This document shows positions 27,675-36,000 of a stretch of 64,000 nucleotides of DNA, piece by piece. The notes under the pieces were generated by a model. It had not been told where the DNA came from, did not search any database, and saw only the letters and a list, made by a program, of their open reading frames with translations. The position numbers and the translations under genes were made by a program. This DNA comes from Pseudomonadota bacterium (GTDB taxonomy: Bacteria; Pseudomonadota; Alphaproteobacteria; Acetobacterales; Acetobacteraceae). Positions within the stretch are counted from its first letter, which is position 1, and every line of letters begins with the position of its first letter. The stretch is taken from contig JAKAWQ010000001.1 of NCBI GenBank assembly GCA_021816925.1, positions 62,001 to 126,000 of the forward strand. Direction: 5' to 3'.

Positions 27675-28166
27675 ATGACCGAGCCCGGCGCACGCTCGCG
27701 CCTGCGCTGCGCCATCTACACGCGAAAGTCCCCGGAGGAGGGGCTCGAGCAATCCTGCAACCCGCTCGATGCCCAGCGCGAGGTCTGCGCCGCCCATATC
27801 CAGAGCCAGCGCCATCAGGGCTGGGTTCTTCTCCCCACCGCCTACGACGACGGCGGCTTCTCCGGCGGCGGCATGGACCGTCCGGCCCGGCGGCATCTTC
27901 TCGCCGATGTCACCGCCGGCAAGGTCGGCGCGGTCGTGGTCTACAAGGTGGACCGCCTGACCCGTTCGCTCGCCGACTTCGCGAAAATCATCGAGCGGTT
28001 CGACGCCAGGGGCATCTCATTTGTCTCGGTGGCGCAGCGGTTCAGCCCCACGAGTTCGATGGGCCGGCTGACGCTGAACATGCCGCTCTCCTTCGCCCAG
28101 TTCGAGCGCGAGGTCACCGGCGAGCGGATCCGCGACAAGATCGCCGGCCCGAGTTCCAGAAGATGA
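27675..28166 (+). pseudogene. Truncated large serine recombinase
   Basis: The N-terminal catalytic domain of a large serine recombinase is present: CAIYTRKSPEEGLEQ with the nucleophile Ser, LDAQRE, YDDGGFSGG, VYKVDRLTRSLADF and FEREVTGERIRDKIA. At DKIA the frame runs into unrelated sequence (GPSSRR, stop). That sequence is identical to the tail of the second recombinase remnant at 31883-32118. The recombinase domain and zinc ribbon are missing apart from a short C-terminal-like segment in another frame. The junction shares GATCGCCGG with the other locus, which suggests recombination through microhomology. It cannot be a working integrase. Confidence 0.85.
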
Positions 28167-28322
28167 TGGAGGCGGGCACCGCCAAGCCGCCGGCGAGATC
28201 GAGACCCTGATCGTGCAGGCCACCATCCGCCTGCTGCAATCGCCGGCCGAACCCGTGGCGGCGCCCGGTGCCGAGCTCTCCGCCGATCAAACCCGAAATG
28301 CGGTTCGTGCCGGCGCTGCGCC

Positions 28323-28373
28323 GGCGGGCCGCGACCGACGATGATGAGAACCATGTCTGCGCCATAGCACTAT
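28323..28373. repeat. 51-bp repeat R1
   Basis: This is the first of four 51-bp copies (R1 28323, R2 32067, R3 32956, R4 41927), running from GGCGGGCCGCGACC to CATAGCACTAT. Homology with the R2 locus extends leftwards to about 28139 (recombinase tail) but stops at the CTAT end. It marks the left side of the module with the putative nuclease. Confidence 0.85.
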
Positions 28374-28451
28374 GACTTCGTACTTCTGTAATGTCCGGGC
28401 GCAGCCGGAAGGCGCCGCACAGCGAAGAGATTTCCAAAAAGGGGGAGCGCG

Positions 28452-29471
28452 ATGCTCGCGTTGGTCCAGGACAGCAAGAGCAAGATAGCCGCAGAGGCTA
28501 CGCTGAAGCGTAACCTGAAGGCTGCCCTGACGCGCCAAGGAACACGAACGATCGGCTTCCGTGGCGGAAGCGTCGACGAAACGATCTATTCGGCTGGTGA
28601 AGGACAGCTCTGGGTCGCATTCGGTGGACCTCTCGAAGATGGCGCGGTGCAGCGCTACTGGAACGCTTTCGGCATATTCGAGCCGGATCGACCCGCGCAG
28701 ACGATCACCGTCGAAATCAACATTGCCATCGATAGCAACGCCGGTTGGGTCGCCGGGTTTTTCGCCGAGGACCGTGACACCGGTCATACCTTTCTGATGC
28801 ATAGCGGCAAATTTGGCGGCGGCCGTCCGGGCATCGGGAAATCCGCATTCCTCGTGTGGTCGAGGAAAAAGCTCGTTGATGTTACCAAAAAGGACGGAGG
28901 CATTCAGAGCGGCATCGCGGTCGGCAAACTCAACGATCCGGATCTCACGGGCCGCATCCGGACGTTTGTCAAAAATGTGCAAAGCTTTAAGGACCAAGCC
29001 GCTGCGGGCGTGCTCGACACGCCCGAGTTCAAGCGGCAGGTGGAAGAGTTCGACAAATATAGCAAAGAATTCTCGGGCAAGAAGCAGGGCGTGCGCGGTG
29101 GCACCTTCAAGTACGTGACGTACCACGGCGATATTGTGCAGAAGCTATACGACGAGCGAACTGCTCGCCTGGCACCAGGTGAAAAGGTTTTTAACTCCAC
29201 CCTGATCGACCTTTTCGTGAACAAGGATGGTGTCCTTTCCGAGGTCTATGAAGTGAAGACCGGTGTGGGTCGGCAAATGCTGTACACCGCCATCGGGCAG
29301 GCAGTAACGCACGCGACGACCGGAGGTGAAGGCGTAGCAAAATTCCTCGTGGTCCCTGCGGATGAGGACATCCCCGAAGATTTCGAACAGGCCATTGCGG
29401 TTCCCGGCGTTCAGGTCCGGCGCTTCCGGCTGGACGGGACCGGCCGCAACAGAGTTATCAAACTGGATTGA
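28452..29471 (+). CDS. Putative PD-(D/E)XK nuclease-fold protein
   Basis: The 339-residue protein begins at an ATG preceded by AAGGGGGAG. I do not recognise a named family. The N-terminal 200 residues include TVEINIAIDSNAGWVAGFFAED. The C-terminal third has the pattern LIDLFVNKDG followed by EVYEVKTGVGRQ and YTAIGQAVTH, that is Asp ... Glu-x-Lys then a helix with Gln. This is the arrangement of PD-(D/E)XK nucleases (D-x(n)-ExK plus an IGQ-like helix). No membrane segments. Base composition is lower in GC than BREX or the core genes, suggesting recent transfer. With restriction and toxin genes on either side, a role as a nuclease effector is plausible but inferred. Confidence 0.5.
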   Translation: MLALVQDSKSKIAAEATLKRNLKAALTRQGTRTIGFRGGSVDETIYSAGEGQLWVAFGGPLEDGAVQRYWNAFGIFEPDRPAQTITVEINIAIDSNAGWVAGFFAEDRDTGHTFLMHSGKFGGGRPGIGKSAFLVWSRKKLVDVTKKDGGIQSGIAVGKLNDPDLTGRIRTFVKNVQSFKDQAAAGVLDTPEFKRQVEEFDKYSKEFSGKKQGVRGGTFKYVTYHGDIVQKLYDERTARLAPGEKVFNSTLIDLFVNKDGVLSEVYEVKTGVGRQMLYTAIGQAVTHATTGGEGVAKFLVVPADEDIPEDFEQAIAVPGVQVRRFRLDGTGRNRVIKLD

Positions 29472-29902
29472 GGTAGGCCTGCCGCGCGAGGCTTCGATCA
29501 AGCCGCCGCCGTCGCGATGCCGTCGAGCCGTACGCGCACTGTTATCGCGCCATTGCCGGCCGCCTCGATCGCGCTTGTGACGCGACAGTCCGAGTGGGCG
29601 TGGCGCGGGTTCGTACGGCACGGATAGGATTCTTCGCGTACCCCAAGGGCTGGCAGACAAACTCGGGACGGCAAGGGAAAAGCGCCCGCCGTCGATTGGG
29701 CGTATCTGGCTGGATTGGTTGAGGTTTTACACCGCTCACGAAACACGCCCTGTTGTCGCCTCAAGCGGAAAGGTCAACAATATCAATGCTCAGAGCGCCA
29801 TCCGCGGGGTGTTAAGGCCGGTAAAGGGGGACGCAAGCAAAGAGGTTGGCTAAACCCCGCGGCCCGTGATAGGTTACATGTAACCAATTTCGGAAAATTG
29901 TC
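29472..29902. other. Non-coding stretch before MazEF-like pair
   Basis: These 431 bases have no frame I would call a gene. The right end turns AT-rich and holds the promoter/operator region of the MazE-like gene, including a perfect palindrome at 29872-29885. A short string (GACGGCAAGGGAAAAGCG) near 29670 recurs at about 40370 in the intergenic region before the TumE-like gene. Confidence 0.4.
29872..29885. promoter_or_regulatory. Palindromic operator candidate for MazEF-like pair
   Basis: GGTTACATGTAACC is a perfect 14-bp palindrome ending 17 bases before the MazE-like start. A second partial inverted repeat, CAATTTCGGAAAATTG, follows it directly. Autoregulatory antitoxins usually bind such sites; binding here is inferred. 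Confidence 0.6.
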
Positions 29903-30127
29903 ATGACCCCGACTTCGAACCCGAAGCCCTCCCGCACGAAGGTGCGGCAACATCGCGAGCGGCTGCGCGCGCAGGGTCTGCGCCCGATCCAGATTTGGGT
30001 GCCGGACGTGCGCTCGCCCTCTTTCCGGTCCGAGGCGCATCGTCAGTCGGCTGCCATCGCAGCCAGCGCCCATGCGCGGGAGGATCAAGTGTTCATCGAC
30101 GCGATCTCGGACTGGGGCGATGAATGA
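29903..30127 (+). CDS. MazE-like antitoxin (DUF3018)
   Basis: This 74-residue antitoxin has TKVRQHRERLRAQGLRPIQIW followed by VPDVRSPSFRSEAHRQSAAI, the DUF3018 pattern of a ribbon/HTH-like N-terminal DNA-binding part and an acidic C-terminus (DAISDWGDE) for toxin neutralisation. (The first string reads TKVRQHRERLRAQG then LRPIQIW.) Its stop overlaps the start of the MazF-like gene (ATGA), which is typical of coupled toxin-antitoxin pairs. A palindrome upstream is a likely operator. Confidence 0.85.
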   Translation: MTPTSNPKPSRTKVRQHRERLRAQGLRPIQIWVPDVRSPSFRSEAHRQSAAIAASAHAREDQVFIDAISDWGDE

Positions 30128-30477
30128 GACGAGGCGACATCTGGACCGTCGCCGGCGGCAAGAACTATGCGGGCAAGCCGCGGTCCGTCGTGATCGTTCA
30201 GGACGATAGCTTCGACGCGACCGACTCGATCACCATCTGCGCCTTCACCACGGATGAGACGGACGCGCCACTGTTCCGCCTGCCAGTGCAGCCGAACGAA
30301 CGCAATGGCCTGCGGGCGGCGTGCCGTTTGATGGTGGACAGAATTACCACCGTGCCAAAGACCAAGGTCGGCGCCCGCGTTGGCAGGTTGGACGACGAGG
30401 ATATCCTGCGGCTCAACCAGGCCGTTCTAGTGTTCCTTGGACTGGCAGTCTCGCCAAGGGCCAAGCAGGAGGCGTGA
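30124..30477 (+). CDS. MazF/PemK-family mRNA interferase toxin
   Basis: The 117-residue toxin begins MRRGDIWTVAGG, the conserved beta-strand with the RGDI(W/V) motif. It has KPRSVVIVQDD, where Arg and the following strand form the active site, and TVPKTKVGARVGRLDDEDI near the C-terminus, all in MazF order. It is the ribosome-independent RNase partner of the upstream antitoxin, with a four-base gene overlap. The protein looks intact. Confidence 0.88.
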   Translation: MRRGDIWTVAGGKNYAGKPRSVVIVQDDSFDATDSITICAFTTDETDAPLFRLPVQPNERNGLRAACRLMVDRITTVPKTKVGARVGRLDDEDILRLNQAVLVFLGLAVSPRAKQEA

Positions 30478-30520
30478 CGCGCCATGGCTCGGCATCCCGG
30501 AACGGGCGGGCACGGCCGGC

Positions 30521-30591
30521 ATCAGCCTTATGCGCCTCATCGCGAAGGGCGGCTTGAGGTGCGTAAGGCTGATTGGGAGCAGGGTGCTCCC
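30521..30591. other. Two consecutive hairpins between MazF-like and HigB-like genes
   Basis: The first is a long imperfect inverted repeat: 30521-30539 pairs with 30555-30573 (19 positions, two mismatches, 15-base loop). Right after it, GGGAGCA (30575-30581) pairs with TGCTCCC (30585-30591). Together they fill the gap after the mazF stop. They could terminate or insulate the toxin transcript, or be a folded recombination site. No T-run follows. Confidence 0.55.
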
Positions 30592-30621
30592 GCCTTCGCC
30601 CCCTGGCGTTGGGATCGGTTC

Positions 30622-30639
30622 CATGCTATTTATAGCATG
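30622..30639. promoter_or_regulatory. Palindromic operator candidate for HigBA
   Basis: CATGCTAT and ATAGCATG form an 18-base inverted repeat with a two-base centre. It ends 10 bases before the toxin start, overlapping the likely promoter. This is the usual place for HigA autorepression. Confidence 0.6.
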
Positions 30640-30649
30640 ACGAGGTAAC

Positions 30650-31045
30650 GTGGTGGCCGAAGATGAACCGCAGCCCAAACCGGTGCGCTGGATCGGGTCG
30701 AGCCGCGAGGACGTGCGGGCATTCCTGGAACCCGTGCGCCTTCGCGTCGGCGGCGCGCTGTGGGAGGCGCAGCTCGGCCGCAAGGCGCCCTGGGCCAAGC
30801 CGCTTCGGGGCTTCGGCGGCGCCGGCGTGCTGGAGGTGGTGGACGACCACGACGGCGACACCTACCGCGCCGTCTACACGGTGCGCTTCGCGGGCGCGGT
30901 CTATGTCCTCCACGCCTTCCAGAAGAAATCCAAAAGCGGCATCGCCACGCCGCGCCACGAGATCGCGCTGATCGAGCAGCGGCTCAAGCGGGCGAGAGAG
31001 GATCACGAGCAATGGCTGGCCAGCACGAAGACGACATCGCGGTGA
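30650..31045 (+). CDS. HigB/RelE-like toxin (phage Gp49-like, DUF891)
   Basis: The 131-residue protein has WEAQLGRKAPWAKPLRGFG, GVLEVVDDHDGDTYRAVYTV, YVLHAFQKKSKSGI and a basic C-terminal helix, which is the DUF891 pattern of RelE-superfamily toxins that cleave mRNA. The start is GTG (30650, with a second GTG at 30653). It overlaps the antitoxin gene by 34 bases and the toxin comes first, as in HigBA loci. Confidence 0.85.
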   Translation: MVAEDEPQPKPVRWIGSSREDVRAFLEPVRLRVGGALWEAQLGRKAPWAKPLRGFGGAGVLEVVDDHDGDTYRAVYTVRFAGAVYVLHAFQKKSKSGIATPRHEIALIEQRLKRAREDHEQWLASTKTTSR

Positions 31046-31359
31046 CCCCGGGCTCCGGCAACGTGTTCGCCGATCTCGGCGTCGCCGAGCCCGAGGAGGA
31101 ACTGGCCAAGGCGCAGCTTGCCGTCCATATCCGCGACGCGATCAAGCGCCGCCGGCTCACCCAGGCCGCAGCCGCCCGGCTGGTCGGGCTCGATCAGCCG
31201 AAAATCTCCGCACTGATGAACGGCAGGCTGACCGGCTTTTCCAGCGACCGGCTGCTCCGCTGCCTGACCGCGCTCGGCCAGGATGTGGACATCGTGGTTC
31301 GGCCCAGGACGAAGGGCCAGCCGCGGGGCCATCTTCGTGTGATCGAGACCGCCGCCTGA
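31012..31359 (+). CDS. HigA-like XRE-family antitoxin
   Basis: The 115-residue protein from ATG 31012 has a helix-turn-helix (LTQAAAARLVGLDQPKISAL, residues about 49-68) and the DVDIVVRP strand seen in HigA proteins paired with DUF891 toxins. It probably binds the palindrome upstream of the toxin gene and represses the pair. The last gene before the recombinase remnant module starts 94 bases later. Confidence 0.88.
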   Translation: MAGQHEDDIAVTPGSGNVFADLGVAEPEEELAKAQLAVHIRDAIKRRRLTQAAAARLVGLDQPKISALMNGRLTGFSSDRLLRCLTALGQDVDIVVRPRTKGQPRGHLRVIETAA

Positions 31360-31453
31360 TGCGGGCCGCCTATTTGCCGCCGATCAGCGCCGATTCGGCT
31401 ACGCCCGGCCGGGGACCATTCCGGACCGACGACAGGCACGCCACCTGCGCGGC

Positions 31454-31696
31454 ATGGCCCGGTCGCGTGTTCGCCACCTGCACGACCTCCCGACGCTCCG
31501 CGCACCGCCGCCCGATCTCTATGACCATGCGGCGCCGCCCACGCGCCGGCTCGGTCGGCCGGCCAAGCACGACCTGGCCGATTGGCGCGTGGTCGATGAC
31601 CGGCACGCGCGCGTGCCGGTCATGCCGGCCGAGGTTGATGTGCTCGAAGCCTGGTTCGGCGACCTTTTCGATGAGTTGTTTGGGCCGTGCTGCTGA
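31454..31696 (+). CDS. Small recombinase-linked protein, copy 1
   Basis: This 80-residue protein of unknown function has a homologue in the window (41536-41754). The shared parts are RLGRPAKHDLADW, VPVMPAEVDVLEAWFGDLF and the C-terminus FDELFGPCC with two terminal cysteines. The N-terminus is Pro/Arg-rich. In both loci it lies exactly 18 bases before a serine recombinase gene, so it is a companion of that element. Conservation of the pair at protein level, while the DNA differs, argues that it is a real gene. Confidence 0.55.
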   Translation: MARSRVRHLHDLPTLRAPPPDLYDHAAPPTRRLGRPAKHDLADWRVVDDRHARVPVMPAEVDVLEAWFGDLFDELFGPCC

Positions 31697-31714
31697 TCTG
31701 AGGAGGTGCTTGTC

Positions 31715-32119
31715 ATGACCGTGCCGTTGCGCGCCGCCCTCTATCTCCGGGTCTCGACGGCGCGGCAGGCCGAGCACGATGTCTCGATTCCCGATCAGAA
31801 GCGTCAGGGCGAGGCGTATTGCGCATCGCGCGGCTACCAAGTCGTCGAGACCTACGTGGAAGCCGGCGCGTCCGCGACCAACGATCGCCGGCCCGAGTTC
31901 CAGAAGATGATGGAGGCGGGCACCGCCAAGCCGCCGGCGAGATCGAGACCCTGGTCGTGCAGGCCACCATCCGCCTGCTGCAATCGCCGGCCGAACCCGT
32001 GGCGGCGCCCGGGGCCGAGCTCTCCGCCGATCAAACCCGAAATGCGGTTCGTGCCGGCGCTGCGCTGGCGGGCCGCGACCGACGATGATGAGAACCATGT
32101 CTACGCCATAGCACTATAG
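31715..32119 (+). pseudogene. Resolvase-type serine recombinase remnant, copy 1
   Basis: After AGGAGG and an ATG, the frame encodes the catalytic N-terminus of a small-type recombinase: ALYLRVSTARQAEHDVSIP with nucleophile Ser, QGEAYCASRGYQVVETYVE and RRPEFQKMMEAGTAKPPA. It then breaks off and joins a C-terminal recombinase segment (GEIETLVVQATIRLLQ in another frame) through a short shared GCCGGCG. The rest of the catalytic domain and the DNA-binding part are deleted. Non-functional. Confidence 0.85.
32067..32117. repeat. 51-bp repeat R2
   Basis: This copy of the R repeat follows the first resolvase remnant and precedes vapBC copy 1. It is identical to R4 apart from the base before GGCGGG, and differs from R1 at one base (TAC versus TGC). 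Confidence 0.85.
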
Positions 32120-32147
32120 TCGCCATGCCCCGCTGGCGCCTCTTCAC

Positions 32148-32172
32148 ATTTTCCGGTAAGGTTTCCGGAAAT
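32148..32172. promoter_or_regulatory. Operator candidate before vapBC copy 1
   Basis: ATTTTCCGG and TCCGGAAAT form an imperfect inverted repeat 15-40 bases before the antitoxin ATG. It is duplicated exactly in copy 2 (42008-42032). The site supports the start at 32188 over the longer frame from 32125. Confidence 0.45.
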
Positions 32173-32187
32173 AGGGCTGACGTAAGA

Positions 32188-32472
32188 ATGAACCGTAAAA
32201 CAAAATCATCTCTCGCGACTCACCGAGCGCAAATGCAGCGCCGAGGTTTCGTTCGGGTCGAGGTCAATGTGCGCAAGGAAGATGCAAGCCTTGTCCGCCG
32301 TGTTGCTTCGGCCTTGTCCGATCCCTCGCGCCAAGCCGAGGCGCGCAGGCTTCTTCAGCAACGCTTTGTCGAGCCGCCCAAGGTGAGCCTGAAGGCGCTG
32401 CTCGCGTCCGCGCCGCTCGACGGGATCGATCTCGATCGCAGCCCCGATCCCGGACGTGAAGTTGATCTGTGA
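32188..32472 (+). CDS. VapB-like antitoxin, copy 1
   Basis: The 94-residue protein begins MNRKTKSSLATHRAQMQRRG. It contains RVEVNVRKEDASLVRRVASAL and QAEARRLLQQRF, a pattern often seen directly before VapC in Alphaproteobacteria. (The first motif is RVEVNVRKEDAS then LVRRVASAL.) The C-terminus is acidic. The stop overlaps the GTG of the PIN toxin. It is identical in protein sequence to 42048-42332. Confidence 0.75.
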   Translation: MNRKTKSSLATHRAQMQRRGFVRVEVNVRKEDASLVRRVASALSDPSRQAEARRLLQQRFVEPPKVSLKALLASAPLDGIDLDRSPDPGREVDL

Positions 32473-32903
32473 GCTATCTGATCGACACCAACATCATTTC
32501 CGAGGTCCGGAAAGGCGCTCGTTGCGATGCACATGTGTCCGCCTGGTATGCGTCGATCGCCGACGAGGATCTCTTTCTGAGTACGCTCGTCCTTGGCGAA
32601 ATCCGAAAGGGCGTTGAACTTGCACGCCCTCGGGATGCGGGCAAGGCAGTGGCGCTCGAACGTTGGTTGCGAGAGGTAGAGGCCGCATTCGATGGACGCC
32701 TGCTCGGCATCGACAACGCCGTGTCCGATCAATGGGGTCGTATGAGCGCCATCAGACCCGTTCCGGTTATCGATGGCCTGCTCGCGGCGACGGCGTTGAC
32801 CAATGGCCTAACACTGGTGACGCGCAATGACCGCGACGTTGCCGGCCTGGGCGCGACAGTGCTCAACCCGTTCAAGGGGGCCGAAAATCGCCATCGATCG
32901 TAA
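32469..32903 (+). CDS. VapC PIN-domain toxin, copy 1
   Basis: The 144-residue ribonuclease toxin has a GTG start overlapping the antitoxin stop. The PIN acidic residues are all present: YLIDTNIISEVRKG, LSTLVLGEIRKG, PVIDGLLAATAL and LVTRNDRDVAGL. The protein is identical to the copy at 42329-42763. It looks intact, in contrast to the PIN remnant at 12998. Confidence 0.92.
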   Translation: MSYLIDTNIISEVRKGARCDAHVSAWYASIADEDLFLSTLVLGEIRKGVELARPRDAGKAVALERWLREVEAAFDGRLLGIDNAVSDQWGRMSAIRPVPVIDGLLAATALTNGLTLVTRNDRDVAGLGATVLNPFKGAENRHRS

Positions 32904-32955
32904 CATCGGCGGCTTCCGGATAGCGCGGCGCTTCGTGGCGCAGAATCGGCAGGGT

Positions 32956-33006
32956 GGCGGGCCGCGACCGACGATGATGAGCACTATGTCTACGCCATAG
33001 CCCTAT
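32956..33006. repeat. 51-bp repeat R3
   Basis: This R copy has different sequence on both sides: the vapC module end on the left and the hsdR end on the right. It therefore defines the minimal conserved 51 bases. It has three differences from R2 (GCAC for GAAC region, CCC for CAC). Confidence 0.8.
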
Positions 33007-33010
33007 GAGA

Positions 33011-36000
33011 TCACTCTTCCCGGCCTGACGAGAGAAGCGCGGCCTGCTCAAGAACGGTCTGGGTGGCCTTTTCCTGCTTATCGGGCGGGTATCCATATTT
33101 CCGGAGTATGCGCTTGACCATCACGCGCAATTGAGCGCGGACGTTCTCGCGCATTGTCCAGTCGATGGTGACGTTCTTACGCACAGTCTCCACCAGTTCG
33201 CGAGCGATGGCACGAAGCGTTTCGTCGCCAAGAACCTGGACCGCGCTATCATTGGTCTCCAGCGCGTCGTAGAAGGCCAGCTCGTCCTCGGTCAAGCCGA
33301 TTTCCTCGCCCCGCTGCGAGGCTGCCCGCATGTCCTTCGCCAGGGCGATAAGTTCCTCAAGGACTTGTGCGGCCTCGATGGCCCGGTTCTGATATCGCCG
33401 CAGAGCCCGTTCGAGCATTTCGGCGAACGATCGCGCCTGAACCACATTCTTGCGGCTACGGGTCCTGATCTCGCCCTTCAGCAGTTTTTCCAGCAGTTCG
33501 ACGGCCAGGTTTCGCTGCGGCATGCCGCGCACTTCGGCCAGAAACTCATCCGACAAGATCGAAATATCCGGCTTTTGCAGCCCGGCGGCGGCGAAAATAT
33601 CGATCACGCCCTCCGGGCTGACGGCGCGCGCGATGATCTGCCGAACGGCGTGATCCAGTTCCTCATCCGACCGAGCTTCGCCGGGAGCCCGCTTCGAGAG
33701 CACGGCCTGCACCGCCTGGAAGAACGCCACGTCATCGCGGATGCCGAGTGCCTTCTCATGCGGCACCGAAAGAGCGAAGGCTTGTGACAGCTCGCGCACG
33801 GCCGTGACGAAGCGATCCTTCCCATTCTCCTGCGACAGGATGCGCTCCTGCGCGGGCGGCAGCAGGCCCAATCGTTCCTGCGGGCTTCCAATCGTCCACT
33901 TCGACCAATCAAAGCCATGAAGCATGCCGCAGCAGACTTCATGCTTCTCCAGCATCACCGCGACCGCCTCGTCCTGATCGAGGGCGGTGCGGCCCGTACC
34001 GCCGCTCTCGGTGTAGGTGGCGAGCGCCTGCTTCAATTCCTGCGCGAGGCCGAGATAATCGACCACGAGCCCGCCGGGCTTGTCCTTGAACACCCGGTTC
34101 ACCCGGGCGATGGCCTGCATCAAGCCGTGCCCACGCATCGGCTTATCGATATACATCGTGTGCAAGGACGGGGCGTCGAATCCGGTCAACCACATGTCGC
34201 GCACGATCACCAGCCGGAACTTGTCCTTCGCATCGCGGAAGCGGTTCGCCAGCGCCTCGCGGCGTGGTTTGTTACGGATATGCGGCTGCCAGTCGAGTGG
34301 ATCGGACGCCGAGCCAGTCATCACGACCTTGAGCGCTCCCGTTTCGTCGGTATCGCCGTGCCATTCGGGACGCAATTTGACGATCTGCCGGTAGAGATCC
34401 ACCGCGATACGGCGGCTCATGCAGACGATCATCCCCTTACCGTCCATGGCTTCGAGCCGCTTTTCGAAATGCTCGACGATTTCGCGGGCAACCAACTCCA
34501 GGCGCTTGTCCGAGCCAACCACCGCTTCGAGCTGCGCCCATTTCGACTTGAGCTTCTCTTTGCGCTCAACCTCCTCACCCTCGGTCGCCTCTTCGAAATC
34601 CGGGTCGATCTTCGGTCGCTCGGCGTCGGCCAGAGCCAGCTTGGCTAGCCGGCTTTCGTAATAAATCGGCACCGTCGCGCCGTCCTTCACCGCTCGCTGG
34701 ATGTCGTAGATGCTGATGTAGTCGCCGAACACCGCCCGCGTGCTGGCGTCCTGCAATTCGATCGGCGTGCCGGTGAATCCGATGAAGGAGGCGTGCGGCA
34801 GCGCGTCGCGCATGTGTCGCGCGTAACCATCGATGAAATCGTATTGGCTGCGATGCGCCTCATCGGCGATCACGACGATGTTGCGCCGCTTGGACAGCGT
34901 CGGGTGCCGGTCGCCTTTCTCCTCTGGCAGAAACTTGTGGATGGTGGTGAAGACGACGCCGCCGGCTTCGACGGAGAGCAACTCGCGTAGATGCGCCCGG
35001 GAGTCCGCCTGCACTGGCGGCTGCCGGAGTAGACTGGCACAGCGCGAAAATGTCCCGAACAGCTGATCGTCGAGGTCGTTGCGGTCGGTCAGGACGACAA
35101 CGGTCGGGTTTCCCATTGCGGGCTCACGAATGACCCGCCCGGCATAGAAGGCCATGGTCAGGCTCTTCCCCGAACCTTGGGTGTGCCAGACAACCCCGAT
35201 CCTCCGGTCGCCCAGCCTACCCCCAGTCCTCCGGCCCGCTTCGTAGCGCCCCCCTTCTTCGGCGAAGCCGGACGGAGTGCCCGCCCGCATCATCTCCGCC
35301 GCGCGCAGTGTCTCCTCGACCGCAACTTGGACGGCGTGGAACTGGTGGTAGCCCGCCATCTTCTTGACGATCTTGCCGCCATCGTCCTCGAAGACGATGA
35401 AGTCGCGGATCAGGTCGAGGAACCGTTGCTCCTGGCCCAGGCCCTCGATCACTACCTGAATCTCGGGCAGGTGCGGGTCGGCCAACGCCTCGCCGGCGAT
35501 GGTCCGCCAGGGTTTGAACCATTCCCGCCCCGCGCCGACCACGCCCACGCGCGCCTCCACGCCATCCGAGGCGACGAGCAGGGCATTGGCCGTGAAGAGG
35601 GACGGGAGTTCCGCCTGATAGGTCTGCAATTGCTGGAAGGCGCTCCAGATCGTCGCGTTCTCGCCGGCCGCGTTCTTGAGTTCGATCAGGCCGAGCGGCA
35701 GCCCGTTCAGGAACAGCGCCACGTCCGGGCGGCGTGTCTGCTTCGCCTCCGTCACGCTAAACTGGTTGACCGCGAGCCAGTCGTTGCCCTCCGGCTGGTC
35801 GAAGTCGATCACGCAGGCCTGCGCGCCACGAATGGCGCCTTCGCCGTCGCGGTACTCCACTGTCACCCCGTCCACCAGCAGCCGGTGCAGGGCGCGGTTA
35901 CGCTGGATCACGTCGGCGCCGTCTACGCGGATAAGCTTGCGAAACGCCTCATCCAGCGCGTCGGACGGGAGGGTCGGATTGAGCCGCGCCAGCGCGTCGC

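Larger units (their letters stand above)
31681..32959. repeat. Recombinase-VapBC module, copy 1
   Basis: This is a direct repeat of 41741-42819. It contains the start of a recombinase remnant, R2 and vapBC. Copy 2 lacks about 200 bases (from 31820 on) but is otherwise nearly identical, with one visible difference after vapC (G at 32877, A at 42737). Copy 1 ends in GGGTGGCGG, the same bases that form the tRNA-Ser 3' end in copy 2. Confidence 0.85.

Noticed and set aside
32125-32187. Longer vapB start at ATG 32125.
   Set aside because: The extra 21 residues do not look like the family and would cover the operator-like inverted repeat; the start at 32188 is preferred.
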